This document shows, piece by piece, positions 52,714-61,136 of a stretch of DNA of 64,000 bases. The notes beneath the pieces are model-generated. The model had not been told where the DNA came from and searched no databases. It saw only the letters and a program-made list of their open reading frames with translations. The stretch spans positions 1,426,001 through 1,490,000 of the forward strand of contig NZ_JAGINU010000001.1 of the NCBI RefSeq assembly GCF_017876315.1. The letters run 5' to 3'. The number at the start of each line of letters is the position of its first letter. Position 1 is the first letter of the stretch. Source of the stretch: Pseudonocardia parietis. Lineage in GTDB: Bacteria; Actinomycetota; Actinomycetes; Mycobacteriales; Pseudonocardiaceae. The position numbers and the translations under genes are program-made.

Positions 52714-53133
52714 CTACTCGTCCCACACGATCCCGACCGAGTCCAGGCGCGGCTGGTCGAAGCCCCACAGGAACTCCAGCGTCTCGCGTGGATCGTCGTT
52801 GTGGATCCGGTGGGGCACCGCCGTCGGGATCCACAGCGTCGAACCGGGCTCGCCGCGGATGACCTCGTCACCGATGGTGAACTGCGCCGACCCCCGGATG
52901 ATGTAGTACCACTCGTCGGCGTGCGGGTGATGGTGGAGCAGGTGTACCTCGCCGGGGCTCAGCCAGGCGAGACCGACCATCAGTCGCTCGGAGCCCACGA
53001 GCTGCTGCGATACGAGTTCGACCAGCCGTCCCCGATCTCGCGGGTCGCCGCCGGCGCTCATCCAGGACTCGTCGGTGGCGTCGCTCTGGTCGACGACCGG
53101 CTGGTCCTGCGCCCTGATGTGGAATCTGCTCAT
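52714..53133 (-). CDS. Cupin domain protein
   Basis: A 139-residue single-domain cupin. Metal-binding motif 1 is LLHHHPHADEWYYIIRG (His67-69, His71, Glu74) and motif 2 includes VPHRIHNDD. The pattern resembles small cupin dioxygenases and sugar-binding sensors. The ATG at 53131-53133 follows a GGAGGAAACCG ribosome site. It is divergent from the LysE gene with about 88 bases between. The substrate is unknown. Confidence 0.87.
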   Translation of the reverse strand: MSRFHIRAQDQPVVDQSDATDESWMSAGGDPRDRGRLVELVSQQLVGSERLMVGLAWLSPGEVHLLHHHPHADEWYYIIRGSAQFTIGDEVIRGEPGSTLWIPTAVPHRIHNDDPRETLEFLWGFDQPRLDSVGIVWDE

Positions 53134-53221
53134 CGGTTTCCTCCGCGTGTCGAAACGTGTGGTCGGGCTGCCGTCGCCCGTGCTTGACTCGATCAGCACT
53201 CCGGCCGGAAGGACCCGTCCC

Positions 53222-53863
53222 GTGATCGAGCTGTCCGCAGCCCTCGGTGTCGTCGTGGTCGCGCTCGGGATGGTCCTGACTCCGGGACCGAACATGGTGT
53301 ACCTGACGTCGCGGGCCATCTCGCAGGGACGGCGGGCCGGCCTCGTCTCGCTGGCCGGTACCGCGGCCGGGTTCCTCTGCTACCTCGTGGCCGCCACCGC
53401 CGGGTTGTCCGCCCTGTTCGTCGCCGTCCCCGCCGCGTACACCACGGTGAAGATCGCCGGTGCGCTGTACCTGGCCTGGCTGGCATGGAGCATGGTGCGC
53501 CCGGGCGGGCGCTCACCGTTCGAGCGGCGGGAGCTCGCACCGGAGGCGGATGCGCGGCTGTTCGGGATGGGTCTGCTCACCAACCTGCTGAACCCCAAGA
53601 TCGCGCTGATGTACGCGGCGCTGCTGCCCCAGTTCGTCGACCCGGCCGGCGGCGCGACCTGGAGCCAGCTCCTGCAGCTCGGGGGCGTCCAGATCGCCGT
53701 CGCGGTGACGGTGAACGGGCTCATCGTCCTGACCGCCGCGTCGGTGTCGGGGTTCCTGGCAGCACGCCCGCGTGCCATGACGGTCCAGCGGTGGGTCGCA
53801 GGCAGCATCCTGGGAGTCTTCGCCGTACGGACCGCGCTCGGCCGGACGCCCGCGACACCCTGA
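53222..53863 (+). CDS. LysE family translocator
   Basis: A 213-residue, six-helix exporter of the LysE/RhtB superfamily. The N-terminal ALGMVLTPGPNMVYLTSRAI motif and the GLLTNLLNPKIALMYAALLPQF segment are diagnostic. Members export amino acids or derivatives such as homoserine. The GTG at 53222 lies 8 bases after an AAGGA site. A TTGACT sequence about 38 bases upstream could be a -35. Confidence 0.92.
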   Translation: MIELSAALGVVVVALGMVLTPGPNMVYLTSRAISQGRRAGLVSLAGTAAGFLCYLVAATAGLSALFVAVPAAYTTVKIAGALYLAWLAWSMVRPGGRSPFERRELAPEADARLFGMGLLTNLLNPKIALMYAALLPQFVDPAGGATWSQLLQLGGVQIAVAVTVNGLIVLTAASVSGFLAARPRAMTVQRWVAGSILGVFAVRTALGRTPATP

Positions 53864-53878
53864 GCCGCGCCGTGAGGA

Positions 53879-54532
53879 TCAGGCGCAGCGTTCGCGCAGC
53901 GTCGCCACACCCGGCCCCTCCAGCTCGTCGCAGTACGACGCGCGCCCGGCCAGCGCCGTCACCAGCGCGACCGAGGGACCGCGGACCAGCGGCCCGGAGC
54001 CGTGCGCGAACGGTCCGTCGGTGGCCTCCAGCCGCAACCCGGCCGCCGCCGTGCGGCTGTTCACGGTGAAGTCGCGGCGTACGAAGAACTCGGCGACGGC
54101 GGTGAGCGCCTCGATCGACGGGGTCCGGTCCAGGCCGAGCGGCCGCCGGACGTCCTGGCCGTGCACGACGACCTCACCCAGCCAGGCCGGGGTGTGACCG
54201 GATGCCGCCGTCGTGCTGCCGACGACGGCGCGGAACCGGTCGAGCGTCGCGGTGGGCGTCGCTCCGAGGTGCTCGGCGAGCCGGCGGTCGTTGTGGACGC
54301 CGTCGTCGAACCTCGCCGCGAGCATGCTCCGGAGCCAGCGGAACCCGCCGGTGCTCGCGGCGGCCGTCAGGTGCGCGACGACCTGCTCCACGTTCCACCG
54401 ACCGCACGACGACGGCGTCGCCCACTGCTCGTCGGACAGGCCGGCCAGGTCCTCGGCCAGGGCGGCACGCTCGGTGTGGATCGCGGCCCACAGGTCGTCG
54501 CGGGTCTGCAGCGGCACGGTCGGTCCCCTCAT
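53879..54532 (-). CDS. Maleylpyruvate isomerase / DinB-like mycothiol-dependent family protein
   Basis: A 217-residue protein of the actinobacterial TIGR03083 family, a DinB-like four-helix bundle. The metal ligands are in the VEQVVAHLTAAA and GEVVVHGQDVRRPLG segments. Characterised relatives are mycothiol-dependent isomerases or S-transferases, but most members have no assigned substrate. The ATG at 54530-54532 is the best start. It lies 49 bases downstream of eutC on the same strand and may be cotranscribed. Confidence 0.85.
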   Translation of the reverse strand: MRGPTVPLQTRDDLWAAIHTERAALAEDLAGLSDEQWATPSSCGRWNVEQVVAHLTAAASTGGFRWLRSMLAARFDDGVHNDRRLAEHLGATPTATLDRFRAVVGSTTAASGHTPAWLGEVVVHGQDVRRPLGLDRTPSIEALTAVAEFFVRRDFTVNSRTAAAGLRLEATDGPFAHGSGPLVRGPSVALVTALAGRASYCDELEGPGVATLRERCA

Positions 54533-54581
54533 CGGTGGATGTCTCCGATCTTCGGACCGGTCGGGGGCCCGGGACTCATCG

Positions 54582-55313
54582 CTAACCGTCCCCACCGGGA
54601 CCCAGCGCCGGGTCCGCCTTGAGCGTGACCCCGGACAGCTTCAGCCGGTTCGCCTCGCTCATCAGCAGCGCGAGCGTCGTGGCGGCCGCCGCGTACTCCG
54701 TGCCGTGCGGCGGGCGGATGTTGGAGACGCAGTTGCGCTCGGAGTCGCGGCGGCCGCGGCGGGCGTCGTAGGTGAAGTAGGCGCCGAGCGAGTCGACCGA
54801 GCTCATGCCCGGTCGCTCCCCGATCAGCACGAGCACGCTGCGGGCACCGACCGCCGTGGCGATCTCGTCGCCCAGCGCCACCCGCGCCTGGGTGGCGACG
54901 ACGACCGGGGCCACCCGCCACCCGGCGAGCCGCTCCAGGATCTCGGCGATCAGTCCGGTGGCGTGCTCCTGCACCGCGAGCGGGGACAACCCGTCGGCGA
55001 CCACGAGCACGACGTCGTGCTCGCCCCGCGGGAGCTCCACACCGGACGCCAGGCGGCGGCCGAGGTCCGGGCGGGCCAGGTACTCGGCCCGGTCGCGCGG
55101 GGCACCGGCCGCGCGCAGGGTCCGCACCCCGAGCCCGTCGATCCCGGCCACCACGGCGTCGACGTCCAGCGGGGAGTGGACGGCGTCGCGGGCGGCGGCG
55201 TGCGCGGCGCGCAGCTCGAGCAGCCGTGCGGTCGGCAGCGCGTCCCCGGCCCGGCCGAGGGCGACCCGGGCCCGGGTGGAGGCCCGCAGCAGCTCCAGCG
55301 GATCGGTGCTCAT
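54582..55313 (-). CDS. eutC: Ethanolamine ammonia-lyase small subunit
   Basis: A 243-residue light chain of the adenosylcobalamin enzyme that splits ethanolamine to acetaldehyde and ammonia. Conserved sequences include the STRARVALGRAG N-terminus, VADGLSPLAVQEHA, IGERPGMSSVDSLGAYFTY and RNCVSNIRPPHG, the last part of the cobalamin-binding region. It overlaps eutB by 4 bases and forms the (alpha-beta)2 units with it. The C-terminus is shorter than in enterobacteria. Confidence 0.96.
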   Translation of the reverse strand: MSTDPLELLRASTRARVALGRAGDALPTARLLELRAAHAAARDAVHSPLDVDAVVAGIDGLGVRTLRAAGAPRDRAEYLARPDLGRRLASGVELPRGEHDVVLVVADGLSPLAVQEHATGLIAEILERLAGWRVAPVVVATQARVALGDEIATAVGARSVLVLIGERPGMSSVDSLGAYFTYDARRGRRDSERNCVSNIRPPHGTEYAAAATTLALLMSEANRLKLSGVTLKADPALGPGGDG

Positions 55314-56686
55314 CGCACACCTGCCGTGAGCGCCCGCAGCGCCGCCGCGGGCAGCTCCCGGACCCGGCCGTCGTCGCCGAGCATGTCCATCGTCGACAGC
55401 CAGGACTCGAACTCCGGAGCGGGGCGCAGTCCCAGCACCTGGCGGGCGTAGAGCGCGTCGTGGAACGACAGCGACTGGTAGTGCAGCATCACGTCGTCCC
55501 CGCCGGGCACGCAGATCACGAACGAGCACCCGGCGGCACCGAGCAACGTGAGCAGGGCGTCGGTGTCGTCGGCGTCGGCCTCGGCGTGGTTGGTGTAGCA
55601 GACGTCGACGCCCATCGGGACGCCCAGGAGCTTCCCGCAGACGTGGTCCTCCAGCCCGGCCCGGGTGATCTGCTTGCCGTCGTAGAGGTACTCCGGCCCG
55701 ATGAACCCGACGACCGTGTTGACCAGCAACGGATCGAAGGCCCGGGCGACGCCGTACGCGCGGGCCTCCAGCGTCTGCTGGTCGACGCCGTGGTGGGCGT
55801 CCGCCGACAGCGCGCTGCCCTGGCCCGTCTCGAAGTACATGCAGTTCGTACCCACGGTGCCCCGGTCCAGTGACAGCGCGGCCTCGTGCGCCTCGCGCAG
55901 CAGCTCGAGGGTGACGCCGAAGCCGGTGTTGGCGGCCTGGGTGCCGGCGATCGACTGGAACACGAGGTCCACCGGCGCGCCCCGCTCCATGATCTCGATC
56001 GACGTCGTGATGTGCGTGAGCACGCAGGACTGGGTGGGGATCTCGTAGCGGGTGCGGACCTCGTCGATCAGGTGCAGCAGCTCGGTCGCGCGCTGCGGCG
56101 AGTCGGTGGCCGGGTTGATCCCGATGACGGCGTCCCCGCAGCCCAGCAGGAGTCCGTCCACGATCGAGGCCGTCACCCCGCCGGGATCGTCGGTCGGGTG
56201 GTTGGGCTGCAGCCGGGTCGCCATCGTGCCCGGCAGCCCGACCGTCGACCGGAACGCCGTCACCACCGGGGTGCGGCGCCCGACCGCGATCAGGTCCTGC
56301 AGCCGCATCAGCTTCGTCGTCGCCGCGACCATCTCCGGGGTGAGCCCGGGGGCGAGCGCGGTGGTGCCGGTCGACGGCGTCAGCAGGTGCTCGCGGAGCT
56401 CCCCGACCGTCATCGAGGCGATCGGCGCGAACACGTCCGCGTCGTGCGTGTCGATGATCAGCCGGGTGACCTCGTCGTCGTCGTAGGGGACGACCTGCTC
56501 GGTCAGGAACGTGATCAGGGGCAGGTCGGCGAGCACCCCCTGCGCGGCGACGCGTTCCTGCTCGGAGGCCGCCGCGACCCCGGCCAGCACGTCCCCCGAC
56601 CGCGCCGGGGTGGCTGCGGCCAGCAGCGCCGCCAGGTCCGTGAACTCGTAGGTGTGGCCGCCCAGGGTGGTCCGCCGCCGTGTCAT
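55310..56686 (-). CDS. eutB: Ethanolamine ammonia-lyase large subunit
   Basis: A 458-residue catalytic subunit with a TIM barrel that holds the substrate and the adenosyl part of cobalamin. Clear landmarks are FRSTVGLPGTMATRLQPNHPTDD, DAVIGINPATDSP and the QSIAGTQAANTGFGV and MYFETGQGSALSADAHHG segments. It lies in the order permease, eutB, eutC with 4-base overlaps on both sides. No eutA reactivase or shell-protein gene is nearby, so the enzyme must work free in the cytoplasm. Confidence 0.97.
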   Translation of the reverse strand: MTRRRTTLGGHTYEFTDLAALLAAATPARSGDVLAGVAAASEQERVAAQGVLADLPLITFLTEQVVPYDDDEVTRLIIDTHDADVFAPIASMTVGELREHLLTPSTGTTALAPGLTPEMVAATTKLMRLQDLIAVGRRTPVVTAFRSTVGLPGTMATRLQPNHPTDDPGGVTASIVDGLLLGCGDAVIGINPATDSPQRATELLHLIDEVRTRYEIPTQSCVLTHITTSIEIMERGAPVDLVFQSIAGTQAANTGFGVTLELLREAHEAALSLDRGTVGTNCMYFETGQGSALSADAHHGVDQQTLEARAYGVARAFDPLLVNTVVGFIGPEYLYDGKQITRAGLEDHVCGKLLGVPMGVDVCYTNHAEADADDTDALLTLLGAAGCSFVICVPGGDDVMLHYQSLSFHDALYARQVLGLRPAPEFESWLSTMDMLGDDGRVRELPAAALRALTAGVR

Positions 56687-58080
56687 GTGAGCTCCTCCTC
56701 CGCCTTCGCCAGGGCCGCGAACTCCTCGTCCGGGGCGGCGGCCACCAGGTGATGCCGCGAGTAGAGCGCGAAGTAGAGCATGAACAGGGCGAAGGCTCCC
56801 AGCGTCGCGCCCGCGGCGATCGGGTCGACCAGGAACGTCGCGATCACCGCCAGCACCGCGATCACCAGCGCGAAACCGGTCGTCGCGACCCCGCCGGGGG
56901 TGCGGTACGGCCGGTGCATCTGCGGGGCCCGGCGGCGCAGCACGATGTGGCTGACCATCATCAGGACGTACGACAGCGCCGCGCCGAACACCGCCATGTT
57001 CAGCAGCGTGTCGCCCTGCCCGGTCAGGGACAGCGCGAAGCCGACCGCACCCGGCACCACCAGCGCCAGGGTCGGCGCCTTCCGCCCGTTGGTCACCGAC
57101 AGCACCCGCGGCAGGTAGCCGGCCCGGGACAGCGCGAACGTCTGCCGGGAGTAGGCGTAGATGATCGAGAAGAAGCTGGCGACCAGCCCGGCCAGCCCGA
57201 TGTAGTTGACGACGACGCCGGCTCCGGTGGCCCCCAGCGCCTCCACCAGCGGGTTCCCGGACTCCGACAGGGCCTCGGCGCCGAGCGCCCCGGTCGCGAG
57301 CACCAGCACCGTCGCCCCCGTGACCAGCAGGACCATCATCGCCGCGAGGATGCCGCGCGGCACGTTCCGCTCCGGGTCGCGCGCCTCCTCGGCGGCCAGC
57401 GGGACGCCCTCCAGCGCCAGGAAGAACCAGATGGCGAACGGCACCGCCGCCCACACGCCGAGCCAGCCGTAAGGCAGGAACGGTGAGGCCCCCACCGCGT
57501 CGGTCGGCGCGATGTCGACCAGATTGGCCGGGTCGAACATCGGGATCGCGGCGACCGCGAACACCACCAGGCCGGCCAGGGCGATCGCGGTGATCACGAA
57601 CATCGCCTTGAGCGCCTCACCGACGCCGGTGATGTGGATGCCCACGAACAGCAGGTACGCCGCCAGGTAGACCCACCAGCCGTCGGTGATCCCGAACAGG
57701 CCCAGCGACTCGACGTAGGCGCCGATGAAGGTGGCGATCGCGGCCGGGGCGATCGCGTACTCGATGAGGATCGCCGTCCCCGTCGCGAAACCGCCCCACG
57801 GGCCCAGCGCGCGGCGGGCGAAGGTGTAGCCACCACCGGCCGTGGGCAGCGCCGAGGACAGCTCCGCCATCCCCAGGACCATCGCGATGTACATCGCGGC
57901 GATGACGACGGCGGCGATCAGCAGGCCGCCGAACCCGCCCTCGGCCAGTCCGAAGTTCCAGCCGGAGTAGTCGCCGGAGATGACGTAGCTGACGCCCAGC
58001 CCGGCGAGCAGGACCCAGCCCGCAGCGCCGGTCCGGAGCCGGCGCTTCGCCAGGTAGTCGTCGTCGGTGGATCCGCTCAT
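56683..58080 (-). CDS. Ethanolamine permease (APC superfamily)
   Basis: A 465-residue, 12-helix APC-family transporter. The GYxxSGDYSGWNFGL-like opening, the SALPTAGGGYTFARRALG segment and the EGVPLAAEEARDPERNVPRG loop match actinobacterial and pseudomonad ethanolamine permeases. It is the first gene of the eut operon and supplies substrate to EutBC. The ATG at 58078-58080 has a GGAG ribosome site. A TACGAT box at 58111-58116 on the minus strand could be its -10, giving a leader of about 24 bases. Confidence 0.93.
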   Translation of the reverse strand: MSGSTDDDYLAKRRLRTGAAGWVLLAGLGVSYVISGDYSGWNFGLAEGGFGGLLIAAVVIAAMYIAMVLGMAELSSALPTAGGGYTFARRALGPWGGFATGTAILIEYAIAPAAIATFIGAYVESLGLFGITDGWWVYLAAYLLFVGIHITGVGEALKAMFVITAIALAGLVVFAVAAIPMFDPANLVDIAPTDAVGASPFLPYGWLGVWAAVPFAIWFFLALEGVPLAAEEARDPERNVPRGILAAMMVLLVTGATVLVLATGALGAEALSESGNPLVEALGATGAGVVVNYIGLAGLVASFFSIIYAYSRQTFALSRAGYLPRVLSVTNGRKAPTLALVVPGAVGFALSLTGQGDTLLNMAVFGAALSYVLMMVSHIVLRRRAPQMHRPYRTPGGVATTGFALVIAVLAVIATFLVDPIAAGATLGAFALFMLYFALYSRHHLVAAAPDEEFAALAKAEEELT

Positions 58081-58516
58081 GGCCCTGTCTCCGCTCGCTC
58101 GGGTGAGCGGATCGTAGGGACGACACCCGGTCGAGCGGGATAGGCCGATGCGAGGGATCTGTGTCGGCGTTCGGTGTCGTCGCCACCCGCCCGTGTCCAC
58201 GCGACAGGATGACGTGCCGACACCACCGTGGGCGGAGAGATCACCGAGCGTGTTCCGCGGAAAGGATGCGCGTCCGTTCGGGCCCACTGTGGTGACGGTC
58301 CGTCGCGGGCTGCGGCCGCACGCGACGTTCCCGCGAAGATCGGGATGCCGGAAGAGAGCAGTATCCTCGCGGAAAGTAATGCCTGTGGTCCGATAGTGGT
58401 AAGGAATTCGTTGAATCGAGGGTCGACCGGATAACGTTCTGTGCATCGGCGGGGCTCCCGAACCCGCGCCGAACACGCCGGTCCACAACGGGCCCGTACA
58501 CAACGGAGAAGTAACT
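58081..58516. other. Divergent promoter region between eut permease and small secreted protein
   Basis: This 436-base gap contains the minus-strand TACGAT box near 58111, a widely spaced inverted repeat of GTGTCGGC (58161-58168) with GCCGACAC (58216-58223), and an AT-richer patch at 58370-58440 with TTGAAT (58411) and TAACGT (58432) that might be a promoter for the secreted protein, although the 15-base spacing is short. No gene and no B12 riboswitch motif were seen. Confidence 0.5.
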
Positions 58517-58873
58517 GTGCTGAAGAAGGCTGGAATCGTCACCGCCGGTGTCACCGCCGGGCTGCTCGCCATCTCGCCGCTGGCCTTCGCCGGCGACGGC
58601 GGCCACGGTCACGAGCACGGCGGCAAGGACGTGAACGCCAAGCAGATCAACAACATCGACGAGAGCAGCTCGGACAAGCAGTCCGGCCTGGTCAACATCG
58701 GTGACGTGAACGCGCTGAACAACGCGAACGTGCTGTCCTGCTCGCTGAACAACGCCGACATCGCGGCCAGCGTGCTGGGCGTGCTGGGCGGCCAGGCCAC
58801 CAACGGCGAGGACGCCCCCTCCGTCTCCGAGTGCTCCCCGGGCTCGACCTCGCAGACCAACATCGACGACTGA
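58517..58873 (+). CDS. Small secreted two-cysteine protein
   Basis: A 118-residue protein with a clear Sec signal peptide (MLKKAG, hydrophobic core, cleavage after AFA at residue 25). The mature part of about 93 residues begins with a His/Gly-rich stretch and is rich in Asn, Asp and Ser, with cysteines at 75 and 106. The middle segment SGLVNIGDVNALNNANVLSC recalls the DVN-rich core of streptomycete rodlins, surface proteins of aerial hyphae, but the resemblance is weak. The GTG has a GGAG site 8 bases upstream. It is monocistronic, ending before two hairpins. Function unknown; a surface or matrix protein is plausible. Confidence 0.8.
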   Translation: MLKKAGIVTAGVTAGLLAISPLAFAGDGGHGHEHGGKDVNAKQINNIDESSSDKQSGLVNIGDVNALNNANVLSCSLNNADIAASVLGVLGGQATNGEDAPSVSECSPGSTSQTNIDD

Positions 58874-58899
58874 TCTGCGAAAAGGTCCGCGGACTCCAC

Positions 58900-58929
58900 T
58901 GATTCACGGGGCCGTCTCCCCACGAATCA
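58900..58929 (+). terminator. Imperfect hairpin after the secreted protein gene
   Basis: Arms TGATTC/GAATCA and GGGG/CCCC pair around a short loop about 27 bases after the stop at 58873. Confidence 0.5.
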
Positions 58930-58945
58930 GCGAGTCGCACCTTTC

Positions 58946-58987
58946 GCGTGAATCCCCCGCTCTCGAACCGGAGCGGGGGATTCACGC
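58946..58987. terminator. Perfect 17-base hairpin between convergent genes
   Basis: Arms 58946-58962 and 58971-58987 are fully complementary with an 8-base loop. It lies between the secreted protein gene and the convergent CocE-type hydrolase gene and could terminate both. Confidence 0.8.
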
Positions 58988-59036
58988 ATTTCTCGACCGT
59001 GCGACACCCGAACGCGGCACGCCCGGCGCATTCTCG

Positions 59037-60686
59037 TCAGGGATGGTGCGGCAGTACCACGTGCGACGGGTGCTCCGGCCCGTGCAGCACCTCGTAGCGG
59101 ATCGTCCGCCCGGTGACCGCCGCGGACATGCGCTCGCCGGTCCCGTGGTTGCGGGCGAACCGGGGGAACGCCGCCGCGGCGATCTGGACCCGGAGCCGGT
59201 GCCCGGCCCGTACCCGGTAGCCGGTCGGGCTGAGCGCCATCCGGACGACCGTCGTCCCGTCCGGGGCGGTCGCCTCCCGGCCCGGGACGAGCCGGTGCAT
59301 CGCGTCGGTCACGTTGTGCGATGCCCCGTCGGGTGCCACGTCGCAGACCCGGACGAACACGTCCCCCTCGCCGGAGTCGGTGCGGACGTACACCACCGCC
59401 GACACCTGGCCGAGCAGGTCCAGATCGGACTCCTGCGGTGGCCCGGTGTAGACCAGCACGTCGTCGCGGGCCTCGACGGCGCGGTTGTCGTGCTGCTTGG
59501 TCGGCGGCTGCAGCATCGGGCCACCGATCGTCGGCGTGGGATCGGCCGGGTCGTAGACGAACGTGTCCGCCGGCGCGGGCGGGGAACCGGCGCCGGGGGA
59601 CTCGGGCTGGAGCCGCAACCCGGGGCCCAGGTACCACTCGGTCGGCTGCACCTGCGGCGGCGGCCAGCACGGCAGGTCGGTCCACCGGTCGGCGTGCTGG
59701 ACGTAGGCGCGGACCGGGGCACGGCCGTCGCCGTCCTCGCCGTGCAGGTGCACCCCGAGCCAGTCGACCATCTCGTGCGCGATCGTCGGCAGCGAGTCCC
59801 GGTCGCCGTGGTGCCACGGCCCGATCGTGATCCGAGCGGTCGCCCCGCCGCGTTGCAGCGCGGTGAAGTCGACCAGCTGCCGGTCGAGGAACAGGTCCCA
59901 CCACCCGGTGACCATGCACACCGGGGGCATCGCGGCGGCGTCGAAGCCGTCGTGCTCGGCCGGTGCCCAGAACTCGCGGGGCTGCTCGGCGTGCTCGACG
60001 AAGTCCCGCCAGAAGACCACCGGTGCCCCGGTCAGTGCGACGTCCGCGGCCTGCAGCGGCAGCGCCGCCACCGCGCGGCGCTTACGGCGGCTGAAGACCG
60101 GGGTCGCGAGGAAGCCGGTGACCGCACCCAGCCGTTCCTGGCGCCCGATCTGGTTCACCCAGCTCGCCAGGTTCAGCAGGCCGGGGGCGCCACCGGGGTA
60201 GAAGGTGCTCGTGAACTCCGACGCCGTGATGTCGGCGTTCATCGAGCGGAGCCCGGGATCGGCGTACGGGGCGACGGCCCACTGCGTGTGCCCGACATAG
60301 CTCGGGCCGACCATGGAGACGTCGGAGTCGCACCAGTCCTGCTGCCGGACCCACGCCAGGGTGTCGAGCCCGTCCGAGCTCTCGTGCAGGAACGGACGGA
60401 ACTGCCCGCCGGACCCGAACGTCCCGCGGGTGGACTGCACCAGCACCTGGAACCCCCGGCGGGCCAGCAGCGACCCGATGAGTGAACCGAGGCCGTCACG
60501 GCCGTAGGGGGTGCGCATCAGCACGGTGGGGCGGGGCTCACCCGGGCCCGGCCGGCGGTAGAGGTCGGCGAGCAGCACGACGCCGTCGGACATCGGCACG
60601 CGCAGATTCCGTTCCCGCACGTACGGCACCGGGGTGCCGCCGAAACCCAGTCGCCGGTCGATCAGCCGCTCCGCGAGCGCGGCCAT
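59037..60686 (-). CDS. CocE/NonD family hydrolase (X-Pro dipeptidyl-peptidase fold)
   Basis: A 549-residue serine hydrolase with an N-terminal alpha/beta domain and a C-terminal jelly-roll (about 380-549). The nucleophile motif is GPSYVGHTQW near residue 120, where the usual SYxG elbow is present, and the triad acid and histidine fall in TGWWDLFLD and IGPWHHGD. Known relatives cleave cocaine esters, glutaryl-7-ACA or Xaa-Pro peptides. The ATG at 60684-60686 follows a strong GGGGGGAGG site; the long frame upstream is a shadow. No signal peptide is visible. Substrate unknown. Confidence 0.92.
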   Translation of the reverse strand: MAALAERLIDRRLGFGGTPVPYVRERNLRVPMSDGVVLLADLYRRPGPGEPRPTVLMRTPYGRDGLGSLIGSLLARRGFQVLVQSTRGTFGSGGQFRPFLHESSDGLDTLAWVRQQDWCDSDVSMVGPSYVGHTQWAVAPYADPGLRSMNADITASEFTSTFYPGGAPGLLNLASWVNQIGRQERLGAVTGFLATPVFSRRKRRAVAALPLQAADVALTGAPVVFWRDFVEHAEQPREFWAPAEHDGFDAAAMPPVCMVTGWWDLFLDRQLVDFTALQRGGATARITIGPWHHGDRDSLPTIAHEMVDWLGVHLHGEDGDGRAPVRAYVQHADRWTDLPCWPPPQVQPTEWYLGPGLRLQPESPGAGSPPAPADTFVYDPADPTPTIGGPMLQPPTKQHDNRAVEARDDVLVYTGPPQESDLDLLGQVSAVVYVRTDSGEGDVFVRVCDVAPDGASHNVTDAMHRLVPGREATAPDGTTVVRMALSPTGYRVRAGHRLRVQIAAAAFPRFARNHGTGERMSAAVTGRTIRYEVLHGPEHPSHVVLPHHP

Positions 60687-60896
60687 CGCCACCTCCCCCC
60701 TCGCACCCGCTCGCTGCGGGGGCAGGGACAGATCGTAGGAGAACCCGTCGAACCGGTCGGTCCCGCGGCCGGTGACCACGCAACGTGACCGGCCGCACGC
60801 GGAGGGCCGCGTGCCCTCCGGAGCCGGGAGCCGGCCCGCGGCGTCGGCGGGAGCGGGACGGCGGCCCGGACGGCCGGAACTGTCGGGGGGCGCGCG

Positions 60897-60902
60897 TAGC
60901 CT
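60897..60902 (+). promoter_or_regulatory. -10 box (TAGCCT) of a likely leaderless promoter
   Basis: TAGCCT ends 6 bases before the GTG at 60909, supporting the start of a short gene that would otherwise be easy to dismiss. Confidence 0.5.
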
Positions 60903-60908
60903 GCCCGC

Positions 60909-61136
60909 GTGCAGGTCGTGCGGATGTCGTGCTGTGGTCGGGAGTGGGTCGGGCCGGACCGGGCGCACTGCTGTGGTCGCTTCGGTGGCTGCGGCGCCGT
61001 GTTCGACGACGCGGAGCTCTGGGACACCCATCGCCCGCGCGGGGTGTGCGTCCACGACCCCGGCGAGCTGGGGCTGGTCGCGACCCGCAACGGGATCTGG
61101 CTGCGGGCGCCCGCAGCGGCGGGCCGGGCCGGTTAG
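60909..61136 (+). CDS. FDXHR-type small zinc-binding protein
   Basis: A 75-residue protein with cysteines at 8-9, 21-22, 28 and 47 and the motif VFDDAELWDTHRPRG, with a paired His-Arg at 41-42. This matches the FDXHR family of putative zinc-finger proteins, best known from actinobacteriophages and also present on host chromosomes. The role is unknown. A TAGCCT box 6 bases before the GTG supports it as a real, probably leaderless gene. Its last 4 bases overlap the end of the convergent cupin-like gene. Confidence 0.72.
   Translation: MQVVRMSCCGREWVGPDRAHCCGRFGGCGAVFDDAELWDTHRPRGVCVHDPGELGLVATRNGIWLRAPAAAGRAG

Noticed and set aside
58081-58516. A cobalamin riboswitch upstream of the eut operon
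   Set aside because: The B12-box sequence GCCACTG is absent on the relevant strand and no extended fold was apparent.
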